Assembly (NCBI RefSeq): GCF_021431925.1
Contig: NZ_CP090371.1
Span: 2,480,001 to 2,544,000 of the forward strand
DNA: 64,000 nucleotides
Reading direction: 5' to 3'
Source of the DNA: Halobaculum sp. CBA1158
GTDB lineage: Archaea; Halobacteriota; Halobacteria; Halobacteriales; Haloferacaceae
Made by a program: the position numbers and the translations under genes. Each line of letters opens with the position of its first letter. Positions within the stretch are counted from its first letter, which is position 1. Below, one piece after another: positions 7,681-16,699 of this stretch. A model generated the notes under the pieces. It worked only from the letters and a program-made list of their open reading frames with translations. It was not told the DNA's origin and ran no database searches.

Positions 7681-8721
7681 ATGAAAGCGGTTCAGTTCTC
7701 GGAGCACGGCGACCGCGACGTGATCGAGTACGACGACTTCCCGGACCCGGACCCGGATCGCGGCGAGGTGCTCGTCGACGTGAAGGCGGGGGCGCTCAAC
7801 CACCTCGACATCTGGACCCGAAAGGGCCTTCCCGGGATCGACCTGGAGATGCCGCACATTCCCGGGTCCGACGCCGCCGGCGTCGTGGAGGCGGTCGGCG
7901 ATGGCGTCACCCGCTTCGAGGCGGGCGACCACGTCGCCGTCTCGGCGGGCGTCTCCTGCGGGGAGTGTGAGTTCTGCCGCCACGGCGAGGAGTCCCAGTG
8001 CGTCCGCTTCTCGATTATCGGCGAGCACCAGCGCGGCGTCCACTCGGAGAAGGCGGCGGTACCCGCGGACAACCTCGTTCCCGTTCCCGACCACGTCGAC
8101 TGGGAGGTCGCCGGTTCCGCCTCGCTCGTGTTCCAGACCGCCTGGCGGATGCTCCTGACCCAGGGCGAACTCGCGCCCGGCGAGAAGATCCTCGTGCACG
8201 GAGCCTCCGGGGGCGTCGGCCACGCGGCGGTGCAGATCGCCGACTTCGTCGGCGCGGAGGTGTACGCCACCGCCTCCACCGAGGAGAAACTCAGCTACGC
8301 CGAGGAGTGCGGCGCGGAGCACGTGATCAACTACGAGGCGGACGACTTCGCGGACGAGATCCGCGATCTGACGGGTCGCCGCGGCGTCGACATGGTCGTC
8401 GACCACATCGGCGCGGCGACGTGGCACGACTCCCTCAAGAGCCTCGCGAAGGGCGGGCGCGTCGTCACCTGCGGGGCGACCACCGGCGGCCGGCCCGAGA
8501 CGGACATCAATCGCATCTTCTGGAACCAACTGAAGGTGATCGGCTCGACGATGGCGACGCCCGGCGAGGTCGACGACGTGCTCGAACTCGTGTGGGACGG
8601 CACCTTCGAGCCGCGGATCCGCGAGACGCTTCCCATGAGCGAGGCGGCGCGCGCCCACGAGATCATCGAGGACCGGGAAGGCTTTGGGAAGGTGGTGGTA
8701 CGACCCGATAGTGAGCTCTGA
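7681..8721 (+). CDS. Zinc-type MDR alcohol dehydrogenase/quinone-reductase-like oxidoreductase
   Basis: The 346-residue protein has a GroES-like N-terminal domain (GALNHLDIWTRKGLPG; HIPGSDAAGVVEAVG), a structural-zinc loop with cysteines in CGECEFCRHGEESQC, and a Rossmann nucleotide site HGASGGVGHAAVQIADF at about residues 175-191. The usual catalytic-zinc Cys after the first beta hairpin is replaced by Asn (ALNHLD), so a classical zinc alcohol dehydrogenase reaction is doubtful; NAD(P)H-dependent reduction of activated double bonds or carbonyls is possible. ATG at 7681 is preferred over 7669. Divergent from the DUF2178/HTH operon and overlapping the next gene by 11 nt. Confidence 0.82.
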   Translation: MKAVQFSEHGDRDVIEYDDFPDPDPDRGEVLVDVKAGALNHLDIWTRKGLPGIDLEMPHIPGSDAAGVVEAVGDGVTRFEAGDHVAVSAGVSCGECEFCRHGEESQCVRFSIIGEHQRGVHSEKAAVPADNLVPVPDHVDWEVAGSASLVFQTAWRMLLTQGELAPGEKILVHGASGGVGHAAVQIADFVGAEVYATASTEEKLSYAEECGAEHVINYEADDFADEIRDLTGRRGVDMVVDHIGAATWHDSLKSLAKGGRVVTCGATTGGRPETDINRIFWNQLKVIGSTMATPGEVDDVLELVWDGTFEPRIRETLPMSEAARAHEIIEDREGFGKVVVRPDSEL

Positions 8722-9112
8722 GGGCAACGACGCGCACGCCGACGGCGACGCCGGTGGCGGCGCACCCGCCGACTCGTCCGACGACTCGACCCGGCGCGCC
8801 GGCGACCGCGTCGTCAACACGGGCGACGGCTACGAACGGGTCGACGGCGCGCCCGCCGAGCGCGACGAGGGCGACGGGGGCGAGACCGGATCCGCCGGCG
8901 GCGACGAGGAGGACCTCGGCCGCGCGGGCTGGGTGCTCGTGGCCGTCGTCGTGATCGCGTTCCTCGTCGTCCCCGGGATCATCTACGTGCGGCCGACCGC
9001 GCCGAGCGAACTCGGCTTCCGGTTCCTCGCGGCGATGCTCGTGTTGCCGTTCGTCCCGGCGCTGCTGCTCGGGATCACGGCCGTCTGGAGCCTCGCGGTC
9101 GGCGGCGAGTAG
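8711..9112 (+). CDS. Two-helix membrane protein with acidic head (haloarchaeal, unknown)
   Basis: From GTG at 8711, which overlaps the dehydrogenase stop by 11 nt, the 133-residue protein has a 70-residue Asp/Gly-rich cytosol-type head. Two transmembrane helices follow, at about 77-98 and 105-130. No family is recognised. The overlap argues for coupled translation with the dehydrogenase, but a functional tie is not shown. Confidence 0.65.
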   Translation: MSSEGNDAHADGDAGGGAPADSSDDSTRRAGDRVVNTGDGYERVDGAPAERDEGDGGETGSAGGDEEDLGRAGWVLVAVVVIAFLVVPGIIYVRPTAPSELGFRFLAAMLVLPFVPALLLGITAVWSLAVGGE

Positions 9113-9166
9113 TCAGTCGAGATCGGGCGGTTATATTTTCGCTCGGTTCGGATCCGAATTCGACCG

Positions 9167-9535
9167 ATGCACGACGCTCCCGTGACGGAACTCCGTGAGG
9201 AGGTCGGCGACGCGCTCCGGGCGGTGGGAACGTACGACGACGGGGGCTACGACGTCCACTACCTCCGCGACGCCGTCGCCGAGCAACTCGGCGAGGAGGG
9301 GCTCGACGCGATCCGCGAGAACGCTGTGTTCGACTCGCTCGAACGCGACTACTACGAGCGGATCTTCGCCACCGCCGGTCGCTACGAGGCGACCGTCCGG
9401 CAGTTCGAGGAGGCGTTCGTCGTCGAGGTGCCGACCGACGACGCGGGTCCCGGCGGCCTCCTGGTCAGCCTCGATCGCGAGTACGCCGGCTCGATCCGCG
9501 ACGTGATCGAGGTGTGCCGCGACGCCACGGAGTGA
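9167..9535 (+). CDS. Conserved haloarchaeal protein of unknown function
   Basis: This 122-residue soluble acidic protein has a central LERDYYERIFATAGRYEATVR and a C-terminal GGLLVSLDREYAGSIRDVIE segment. It looks like a small alpha/beta protein; I do not recognise an enzyme motif. An AT-rich box (TTATATTTT, about 9131-9139) sits about 30 nt before the ATG, in line with a leaderless transcript, so the gene is probably real and separately expressed. Confidence 0.6.
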   Translation: MHDAPVTELREEVGDALRAVGTYDDGGYDVHYLRDAVAEQLGEEGLDAIRENAVFDSLERDYYERIFATAGRYEATVRQFEEAFVVEVPTDDAGPGGLLVSLDREYAGSIRDVIEVCRDATE

Positions 9536-9556
9536 CCGCGCGACCGGGCGGGCGTC

Positions 9557-9652
9557 GACGGTCCCGTTCCGGCAGTCGCCGACGGTCCCGTTCCGGCAGT
9601 CGCCGACGGTCCCGTTCCGGCAGTCGCCGACGGTCCCGTTCCGGCAGTCACC
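9557..9652. repeat. 24-bp tandem repeat, four units, intergenic
   Basis: Units start at 9557, 9581, 9605 and 9629 and are near-identical (core GACGGTCCCGTTCCGGCAGT plus four bases); only the last differs, by one base near its end. The array fills most of the gap between the genes at 9167 and 9707. There are no unique spacers, so it is not CRISPR. Confidence 0.9.
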
Positions 9653-9706
9653 GACGGCCGCTTCGCCCGTGACGTTTTGCGCCGCGCGCACGTGGGATCG
9701 ATCAGA

Positions 9707-10609
9707 ATGCGTCACACGCTCGAAGCCGCCCGTGAGGCCGAGTCGCTGCCGGCGGACGTGCCCGGAGCGGCGCGGTTCGTCGAGGCGAACGACCGGACGT
9801 TCCACGTCGTCGAGGCCGGCCCCGACGACGGCGAGTTGGTCCTCCTGTTGCACGGGTTCCCGGAGTTCTGGTACGGCTGGCGCGACCAGATCCGCCCGCT
9901 CGCGAACGAGGGGTACCGCGTCGTCGTGCCCGACCAACGCGGCTACAACCGCAGCGAGCGACCCGACCGCGTCCGCGACTACCGGATCGAGGAACTGGCG
10001 GACGACGCTACCGGGCTGATCGACGCCTACGACCGCGAGACGGCCGCGCTCGTCGGCCACGACTGGGGCGGGATCGTCGGCTGGTGGGTCGCGCTCCACG
10101 CCCCCGAACGCCTCTCGGCGTTCGTCCCGGTCAACGCCCCCCATCCCACGGCGCTCCGGCGGCGGCTCCGGAGCGATCCCTCCCAGCTGTTACGGTCGAG
10201 CTACGCCGGCTTCTTCCAACTTCCGCGGATCCCGGAAGCGCTGACCCGCGCGGGCGGCTGGCGGATCGCCACCCGGATGCTGCGCGAGTCGTCGATGCCG
10301 GGGACGTTCTCCGCGGCCGACCTCGACCGCTACCGCGAGGCGTGGGGCCGCGAGGGCGCGTTCACGGCCATGCTGAACTGGTACCGCGCGGCCGCCCGCG
10401 ACCGGCCGGTCCCCGAGACGGACCGGGCGGAGGTGCCGACGCGACTGATCTGGGGCGTCCACGACCAGTTCCTCAAGCGCCCGCTGGCGCACGACTCCGT
10501 GAGCTACTGCACGGACGGCCGGCTCACGACGGTCCAGGAGGCGACCCACTGGGTCCAGCACGAACAGCCCGCGAAAGTCGCGAACGCGATCCTCGACGAA
10601 CTCGCGTGA
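9707..10609 (+). CDS. Epoxide-hydrolase-like alpha/beta hydrolase
   Basis: The 300-residue protein has the oxyanion motif LHGFPEFWYGW (residues 49-58) and the nucleophile elbow LVGHDWGG with Asp119 in place of Ser. The late THWVQHEQP supplies the catalytic His. An Asp nucleophile is typical of soluble epoxide hydrolases and haloalkane dehalogenases; Tyr residues in the cap region (around SYAGFFQLP) favour epoxide hydrolase. The reaction would add water to an epoxide via an ester intermediate. ATG at 9707 is preferred to 9677. It follows the 24-bp repeat array. Confidence 0.8.
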   Translation: MRHTLEAAREAESLPADVPGAARFVEANDRTFHVVEAGPDDGELVLLLHGFPEFWYGWRDQIRPLANEGYRVVVPDQRGYNRSERPDRVRDYRIEELADDATGLIDAYDRETAALVGHDWGGIVGWWVALHAPERLSAFVPVNAPHPTALRRRLRSDPSQLLRSSYAGFFQLPRIPEALTRAGGWRIATRMLRESSMPGTFSAADLDRYREAWGREGAFTAMLNWYRAAARDRPVPETDRAEVPTRLIWGVHDQFLKRPLAHDSVSYCTDGRLTTVQEATHWVQHEQPAKVANAILDELA

Positions 10610-10636
10610 GCGGGCGCGGGCCGGCGGTCGCGACGC

Positions 10637-12580
10637 CTACGGCTCCCGTTCGTCCGTGACGCCAATGTCGACGCCGTCGTCGTCGGCCCATTCGCGCCGT
10701 CCGCGAGTCCGCTCGCCGCGGTCGCGACCGCCGTCCTCGGCGACCCGTCGGCCCTCGTCGCCCGTGCGGTCGCCCGGCTCGCCGCTCGTCTCGGCCGCGC
10801 CGCCTCCGGCGTCGCCGCCCTCCTCGCTCGCCTGGTTCACCGCGCCCGGCATCATCGCGCCGGCCGCCCCCGGACCGTCGTCGTCGCTCCCGGCCTCGGC
10901 GGACTGTCGTTCCTTGAGGTTCTGCCGGGTGAACTGCGGCTGCGCCCGGATCCCGCGTTTCTCCTTCGTGAACGAGCGGTACAGGAAGAACACCATCGGC
11001 AGGGTGGCGATGACGATGCCGACCGAGAGGTACACGTCGAGCATGCTCGACCCGAACGAGTAGATGATCGCCGCGGAGAGTCCGCCGACGGCCGTGAGCA
11101 CCGAGTAGGCGATGCGCTGGGCCAGCCGGTCGAGGACGTGGTTGTCGTCCTCGAGGGTGACGTTCACCGCGAGGTTCCCGCGCTGGACGGTGTCGAGCAC
11201 GTCGTCCAGCTTCGGAGGAACGGTGAACAGCGCCCGCGCGGTCTCGCGCGTCTGGTCGGCCGCCTCGCCCGCCAGCCGCCTGGCGGTGTCCTCCAGGTAC
11301 CCCTCCTCGGAGAGGTAGTCGGTCGCGACCTCGATGAAGTCGAAGTCGGGGTCGAGCGTGACGCAGACGCCCTCGACGACGGTGGCGACGCGGAGCACGA
11401 GCGCCATGTTCTGTGGGAGCCGAAGCGGGAAGTCGTATATCGTGGACTCCACCTGCTCTATCACCTGCTGGACGCGGTACTGTTCGATGTCCTCGCCGCG
11501 CACGTCGGCGATGGCCAGCTCCATCACGTCGGCCATCACCTGCCGGTCGGCCTCCGGCGAGAGCGTCCCCATCTCGACGAGGGCGTCGAGGATGCCGTCG
11601 ATGTCCTGGTTGGCGACGGCGATGTAGAAGTCGACGATCTTCTCCTGGATGAACGGGTCGACCCGGCCGGACATGCCGAAGTCGTAGAAGATGATCCGTC
11701 CCTCGTCGGTGACCGAGAGGTTCCCCGGGTGGGGGTCGGCGTGGAAGACGCCGTCCTCGGCGATCATCTGGAGGTACACCCGCTGGAGCGTCGTCGCCAG
11801 CTCCGTGCGGTCGATCCCCTTCGCGTCGAGGGCGGCGGTGTCGGAGATCTTCGTGCCGGGGACGTACTCCATCGTGAGCACGCGCGGCCCCGACGCCGCC
11901 GCGACCGGCTCGGGGATGATCACGTCGTCGTTGTCGGCGAAGTTCGCGCGGATCTCCCGGAGGATGCGCTGTTCGCGGGCGTAGTCCATCTCCTGGTTGA
12001 TCGTCTTGTCGAACTCCTCGGCGAGGTTCTCGAGCGAGAACGACTGCCCCTGGCCGACGAACCGCGTCAGCAGGGGGATCGACCACCTGATCACCCGCAG
12101 GTCGGCTCTCACCAGCTCCTCGATCCCCGGACGACGGACCTTCACCGCGACCTCCCGGCCCTCGTAGGTCGCGACGTACACCTGTCCGAGACTCGCCCCG
12201 GAGATGGGGTCGGTGTCGAACTCGTCGAACGTCTCCTCGACGGGGCCGAGTTCCTCCTCCAGGACGACCCTCGATTCCTCCCAGGGAGCGGGCGGCACGT
12301 CGTCCTGCAGCGACGACAGCACCTCGATGTACGCGGACGGGATCACGTCCGGGCGCGTCGAGAGGATCTGCCCCAGCTTGATGAACGTCGGCCCGAGCGT
12401 GAGCAGGGTGTCGAGAAGCACCTCCGCCCGCCGTACCTGCGTCTCTTGAGTGACCTCCCGCGAGCGGCCGAACAGGAGGAACCGTCGGCGGTCGCGGGCG
12501 TACGCGACGATCAACGGCAGGAACCGATACAGGACGACGGGGAACCGTCGGTACGCGCGCAGGGAGACCAGCGTCACCAC
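10637..12580 (-). CDS. UbiB/ABC1/AarF-family atypical kinase
   Basis: The 647-residue protein shows the ABC1 hallmarks: KLGQILSTRPDVIP (KxGQ at 68-71), a Lys in EVAVKVRRPG, and the catalytic-type segment FHADPHPGNLSV followed by FYDFGMSG. Two hydrophobic helices near residues 490-540 would anchor it in the membrane, and the last 100 residues are an acidic Gly/Asp tail. In bacteria and mitochondria such proteins support quinone synthesis or isoprenoid-lipid handling as ATPases. GTG at 12580 lies 5 nt after the hsp20 stop, so both genes are likely cotranscribed. Confidence 0.85.
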   Translation of the reverse strand: MVTLVSLRAYRRFPVVLYRFLPLIVAYARDRRRFLLFGRSREVTQETQVRRAEVLLDTLLTLGPTFIKLGQILSTRPDVIPSAYIEVLSSLQDDVPPAPWEESRVVLEEELGPVEETFDEFDTDPISGASLGQVYVATYEGREVAVKVRRPGIEELVRADLRVIRWSIPLLTRFVGQGQSFSLENLAEEFDKTINQEMDYAREQRILREIRANFADNDDVIIPEPVAAASGPRVLTMEYVPGTKISDTAALDAKGIDRTELATTLQRVYLQMIAEDGVFHADPHPGNLSVTDEGRIIFYDFGMSGRVDPFIQEKIVDFYIAVANQDIDGILDALVEMGTLSPEADRQVMADVMELAIADVRGEDIEQYRVQQVIEQVESTIYDFPLRLPQNMALVLRVATVVEGVCVTLDPDFDFIEVATDYLSEEGYLEDTARRLAGEAADQTRETARALFTVPPKLDDVLDTVQRGNLAVNVTLEDDNHVLDRLAQRIAYSVLTAVGGLSAAIIYSFGSSMLDVYLSVGIVIATLPMVFFLYRSFTKEKRGIRAQPQFTRQNLKERQSAEAGSDDDGPGAAGAMMPGAVNQASEEGGDAGGGAAETSGEPGDRTGDEGRRVAEDGGRDRGERTRGRREWADDDGVDIGVTDEREP

Positions 12581-12585
12581 CCGGG

Positions 12586-12942
12586 TTACGCGTCCGACAC
12601 CGGGATGGTCCGTTCTGGCGCGGCCGCGCGCTTGGGGAGGCGGACCGTCAGCACGCCGCGGTCCATCTCCGCCTCGCCCCCCTCGTGAGTCGCGTCCGGC
12701 GGCAACGGTATCTCCGCGTCGAGGAACAGCGGCCGGTCCTCCTCGACGAACTCGAACTCGCCGTCTGCGGCCTTCCCCCGGCGCGCTTCGACGAACAGCC
12801 GGCCGCGCTCGATCCGGACCTCGGTCGTCTCGGCGGCGGCTCCGGGCAGGTCAACGACGAGCAGGTACGCGTCGTCGCTCTCCAACAGGTCGGCGAACAC
12901 CGGCTCGGGGAGGTCCCTGAGCGCCTCGCGTAGCTTCGACAT
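12586..12942 (-). CDS. Hsp20/alpha-crystallin small heat-shock protein
   Basis: The 118-residue protein is nearly all alpha-crystallin domain: YLLVVDLPGAAAETTEVRIE, then RGRLFVEARRG, and the conserved end MDRGVLTVRLPKR. A short C-terminal tail holds TIPV, a weak version of the I-x-I/V oligomer motif. It would bind unfolding proteins without ATP. Located directly upstream of the ABC1-family gene on the same strand. Confidence 0.87.
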   Translation of the reverse strand: MSKLREALRDLPEPVFADLLESDDAYLLVVDLPGAAAETTEVRIERGRLFVEARRGKAADGEFEFVEEDRPLFLDAEIPLPPDATHEGGEAEMDRGVLTVRLPKRAAAPERTIPVSDA

Positions 12943-13049
12943 GGACGTTCCAAGGGGCGGCGCGTCGAAAAAGCCCGCGGTGGCGACGCCCCGTCGTGCG
13001 TGTGATCGTCTCCCACAAGCTTTTCTTCGCGGAGCCGGTTCGGTCTCGT

Positions 13050-13265
13050 ATGTCCGAGGGATCTGAGGGGAGCGACCGATCGACCGCGCCGTCGGTGCCG
13101 GCGCGCGTCGAACCCGACGCCGCGGTCGTCTCGCTGGAGGCGACCGTGCCGCCGGACGCCCACGAGGAGGCCACGGCGGCGCTCCGGCCGGTGGCGACCG
13201 CCCGGGCCGTCGGGGGGCGGCTCAAGAGACTGCTCGGCGGCGACGCGGGCCGGACCGGACGCTGA
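13050..13265 (+). CDS. Small haloarchaeal protein of unknown function
   Basis: A 71-residue frame from ATG at 13050 begins with an acidic Ser/Glu tract, then RVEPDAAVVSLEATVPPDAH, and ends in a basic Arg/Lys/Gly tail. An AT-rich box (CTTTTCTTC) lies about 30 nt upstream. I do not recognise a family. It sits divergent from hsp20. Confidence 0.5.
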   Translation: MSEGSEGSDRSTAPSVPARVEPDAAVVSLEATVPPDAHEEATAALRPVATARAVGGRLKRLLGGDAGRTGR

Positions 13266-13388
13266 CGGCCGGGAACTCCTCCCGACCGGCCGGGTCGCCG
13301 CGGTCCCGTCCCGATCGGTCGCGTCGCAGGCGGGGTCCGCGTCGCCCCGACTGCCGCTCTTTTTACCGCGGAGCCGCAACGTCACCAT

Positions 13389-14669
13389 ATGAGTCACGAC
13401 CGCACACGCGCGGGGTTCAAGGACCGGACCCGGATCGCCGACGCGCGCGAGCGACTGTTGTCGGCGGCCGCCCCGCACGGCCGCACCGAGACGATCCCGC
13501 TGTCTGCGGCCGACGGCCGGGCCGTCGCCGGAACCGTCGAGTCGCCGACGCCGGTGCCCGGCTACGACCGCGCGGCGATGGACGGGTGGGCCGTCCGCGC
13601 CGAGGACACGTTCGGGGCGTCGAGCCGGTCGCCGTCGGTGCTCGTCGCCGAGGACGACGAGGTACCTCCCGAGGGGGCCGTCCGCGTCCACACCGGGAGC
13701 GAACTGCCGCCCGGCGCGGACGCCGTGGTGATGATCGAGGAGGCCGAGCGCGTGCCGCAGAGCGGCACGACGGGGTCGAGCGGAGAGGGGGCCGACCCGC
13801 GAGACGAGGGCGGCTCGGAGGTCGAGGTGTTCGACGCCGTCGCCGAGGGCGAGAACGTCGGCCCCACCGGCGAGGACGTCGCGGAGGGGCAGACGCTGTA
13901 CGAGCCGCCACACCGCCTGCGCCCCTCGGATCTCGGCCTCTTGAAGTCCGTCGGAATGGACGAGGTCGAGGTGGCCGAGCGCCCGCGAGTCTCGGTGATT
14001 CCGACGGGCGAGGAGCTGGTACAGGCGGACCCCGAGCCCGGCGAGGTCATCGAGACGAACGGGCTCACCGTCTCCCGACTCGCCGAGCGCTGGGGGGCCG
14101 ATGCGACGTACCGCGAGATCGTCACCGACGACGAGGACGCCCTCCGCGGGGCCGTCGAGCGCGACCTCGACCACGACGCGATCGTCACCACCGGCGGCTC
14201 CTCCGTGGGCGAGCGCGACCTCATCCCCGAGGTCGTCGACGAGATCGGCGAGGTGCTCGTCCACGGCGTCGCCCTGAAGCCGGGCCACCCCGTCGCGCTC
14301 GGGGTCGTCGAGGAGACGCCCGTCGTCATGCTCCCGGGCTACCCGGTCGCGTGCATCGTCAACGCCGTCCAGTTCCTCCGTCCCGTGATCCGGGAGATCG
14401 GCTCGCTCCCGCACGAGTCGCACCCGACGCGGCGGGCGACGCTGACGCGGAAGGTGTCCTCCGAGCCGGGCGTGCGGACGTTCGCGCGAGTGACGCTCTC
14501 GGAGGGCGAGGAGACCGATGGAACGGAGGCCACCCCGACGCGCGCCTCCGGGTCGGGGATGCTCTCGTCGGTCGCGCTGGCGGACGGCTGGGTCGTCGTC
14601 CCCGAGTCGCGAGAGGGGCTCGACGCCGGCGAGGTCGTCGACGCGCAGCTGTGGGAGGTGAACGAATGA
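13389..14669 (+). CDS. moeA: Molybdopterin molybdotransferase MoeA (paralogue 1)
   Basis: The 426-residue protein has the full MoeA layout: YDRAAMDGWAVRAEDTFG in domain I, the MoCF domain with TTGGSSVGERDLI, and LKPGHPVALG followed by MLPGYPVA. MoeA inserts molybdate (or tungstate) into adenylylated molybdopterin. Residues about 120-140 form an extra acidic Gly/Ser loop. CTTTTTA at 13359-13365 is a fitting TATA box for a leaderless start. Its stop overlaps the start of a second moeA (ATGA), showing an operon. Confidence 0.93.
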   Translation: MSHDRTRAGFKDRTRIADARERLLSAAAPHGRTETIPLSAADGRAVAGTVESPTPVPGYDRAAMDGWAVRAEDTFGASSRSPSVLVAEDDEVPPEGAVRVHTGSELPPGADAVVMIEEAERVPQSGTTGSSGEGADPRDEGGSEVEVFDAVAEGENVGPTGEDVAEGQTLYEPPHRLRPSDLGLLKSVGMDEVEVAERPRVSVIPTGEELVQADPEPGEVIETNGLTVSRLAERWGADATYREIVTDDEDALRGAVERDLDHDAIVTTGGSSVGERDLIPEVVDEIGEVLVHGVALKPGHPVALGVVEETPVVMLPGYPVACIVNAVQFLRPVIREIGSLPHESHPTRRATLTRKVSSEPGVRTFARVTLSEGEETDGTEATPTRASGSGMLSSVALADGWVVVPESREGLDAGEVVDAQLWEVNE

Positions 14670-16615
14670 GCGACCGCCGGGAGTTCCGCGACCTCGCCGA
14701 GCCCGAGGAGGCGCACGAGGCGATCGCAGGCCTCGATCTCGCGCCCGAACCGGAGGCCGTGCCGTTGCGGGAGGCGCGCGGCCGGGTGCTCGCCGAGCGG
14801 GTCGACGCCGACCTCGACGTGCCGGGGTTCGACCGCGCGTCGATGGACGGCTACGCGGTCCGCGCCCGCGACACCTTCGGCGCGGACGAGGCCGATCCCG
14901 CGACCCTCGAACTGATCGGCGCGGTCCACGCCGGGGCCGAACCGGACGTGACTGTCGAACCCGGCACCTGCGCGGAGATATCGACGGGCGCTGTGATGCC
15001 CGACGGCGCGGACGCCGTGGTGATGGTCGAGCGCACGACCGAACTGACGGACGCGGGCGGCGAGGGGACCGCCGCCGACGCGATCGAGATCCGAACCTCA
15101 GTCGCCCCCGGCGACCACGTGATGTTCGCGGGCGCGGACGTGGCCGCCGGCGACCGGGCGCTCGGCCCCGGTACGCGGCTCACGCCCCGCGAGATCGGCC
15201 TGCTGTCGGCGCTTGGCGTCGACGAGGTGCCCGTCCGCGGCCGCCCCACGGTCGGGATCGTCTCCACCGGGGACGAACTTGTCCGCCCCGGCGGCGACCT
15301 CCACAGCGAGCGCGGACAGATCTACGACGTGAACAGCTACACCATCGCCGCGGGCGTCGAGGAGGCCGGCGGCGAGGCGCGGCTGTACCCCCACGCCGGC
15401 GACGACTACGACGAGATGGAGCGCCTGCTCGTCGAGGCCAGCGAGGAGTGCGACCTCGTGCTCTCGTCGGGGTCGACCTCCGCCTCCGCGGTCGACGTGA
15501 TCTACCGCGTGATCGAAGAGCGCGGCGACCTCCTGCTTCACGGCGTCTCCGTCAAGCCCGGCAAGCCGATGCTCGTGGGCCGAGTGGGCGACTCGGCGTA
15601 CGTCGGCCTCCCCGGCTACCCGGTGTCGGCGCTGACCATCTTCCGCACCTTCGTCGCGCCCGCCGTGCGGGAGGCGGCCGGCGAGCCCGTGCCGGCGACG
15701 GCGACGGCGACCGGGCTGATGGCCGCGGCCGAGCGCTACTCGGAGGGACGGATGCGGCTCATGCCCGCGGGGCTGCTCGACGACGGCAGCGGTCGGACGC
15801 TCGTGTACCCCGTCGACAAGGGGTCGGGCGCGACCACCAGCCTCGTCGAGGCCGACGGCGTCGTCGTCGTCGACCCGGACACCGAGTACCTCGCGGCCGG
15901 CGAGTCCGTCGAGGTGGAGCTGTTCTCCCCGGACGTGCGCGCGCCGACGCTGCTGGCCGTCGGCGAGGACGACCCCGCGCTCTCGCGGCTGCTCGACCGG
16001 GTCGACAGACCCCGGTACCTCCCGGTCGGGTCCCGCGAGGGACTGCGCCGCCTCCGCGACGGCGTCCCGGACGCCGCCGTCGTCGCCGGCGAGCCCGGTC
16101 GCGACCCCGTGGCCGCGCCGGACCCGACCGCCGACGGCGAGCCGGTCACGGCCGAGCCGATCGGCGAGTGGACCCGCGAGTGGGGGCTGATCGTCCCCGC
16201 CGGGAATCCCGACGACGTGACCGGGCTGGCGGACCTGGTGGACCGGGACCTCCGGTTCGTCAACCGCGACTCGAACTCCGGGCTGCGAACCACGCTCGCG
16301 ACCGCGCTCGCGGACCTGGCGGACGAGCGCGGGACCAGCCGTCGCGAGGTGACCGACGCCGTCGACGGCTTCGACCGGGCGGTCAGAGCCCACGAGTCGC
16401 CCGCGCGGCGCGTGCTCGCGGGCGATGCGGACGCGGGGCTGGGCCTGCGAGCGACCGCCGAGCGACTGGACACCGGCTTCGTTCCGCTCGGCACCCAACC
16501 CGTGGCGATCCACGCGAACCCCGCACGCGCCGACAAGCCGGGCGTGGCGCGACTGCGCGAGGCCGTCGCCGGCGGCGACGACGTGTTCGACGCGCTCGCC
16601 GGCTACGGGCGCTGA
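14666..16615 (+). CDS. moeA: MoeA paralogue 2 fused to a C-terminal PBP-like domain
   Basis: The 649-residue protein has two parts. Residues 1-405 are MoeA (GFDRASMDGYAVRARDTFG; LSSGSTSASAVDVIYRVI; VKPGKPMLVG; GLPGYPVS). Residues about 415-649 match the periplasmic-binding-protein-like domain found on some archaeal and bacterial MoeA and ModE-type proteins (FVNRDSNSGLRTTLA; FVPLGTQPVAIHANP). Note the central motif is SSGSTSASAVD rather than TTGGSSVGE, so the two paralogues have different MoCF loops. The tail may bind oxyanion or cofactor. ATG overlaps the stop of the first moeA. Confidence 0.9.
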   Translation: MSDRREFRDLAEPEEAHEAIAGLDLAPEPEAVPLREARGRVLAERVDADLDVPGFDRASMDGYAVRARDTFGADEADPATLELIGAVHAGAEPDVTVEPGTCAEISTGAVMPDGADAVVMVERTTELTDAGGEGTAADAIEIRTSVAPGDHVMFAGADVAAGDRALGPGTRLTPREIGLLSALGVDEVPVRGRPTVGIVSTGDELVRPGGDLHSERGQIYDVNSYTIAAGVEEAGGEARLYPHAGDDYDEMERLLVEASEECDLVLSSGSTSASAVDVIYRVIEERGDLLLHGVSVKPGKPMLVGRVGDSAYVGLPGYPVSALTIFRTFVAPAVREAAGEPVPATATATGLMAAAERYSEGRMRLMPAGLLDDGSGRTLVYPVDKGSGATTSLVEADGVVVVDPDTEYLAAGESVEVELFSPDVRAPTLLAVGEDDPALSRLLDRVDRPRYLPVGSREGLRRLRDGVPDAAVVAGEPGRDPVAAPDPTADGEPVTAEPIGEWTREWGLIVPAGNPDDVTGLADLVDRDLRFVNRDSNSGLRTTLATALADLADERGTSRREVTDAVDGFDRAVRAHESPARRVLAGDADAGLGLRATAERLDTGFVPLGTQPVAIHANPARADKPGVARLREAVAGGDDVFDALAGYGR

Positions 16616-16699
16616 GGGGCCGCCGTCGGGCGACCCCGTCGGGAACGCAGCGCCGTCGATCGACGGGTTCGGGGCCCGGAGTCCGGACTCCGACGGCCG

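Noticed and set aside
9557-9652. CRISPR-like array
   Set aside because: Units are directly adjacent with no variable spacers and no cas genes are seen; it is a minisatellite.
13586-16615. Very long plus-strand frame of about 1,009 codons
   Set aside because: Its first part is an Arg-rich shadow of moeA in another frame; only the part from 14666 is the real second moeA.
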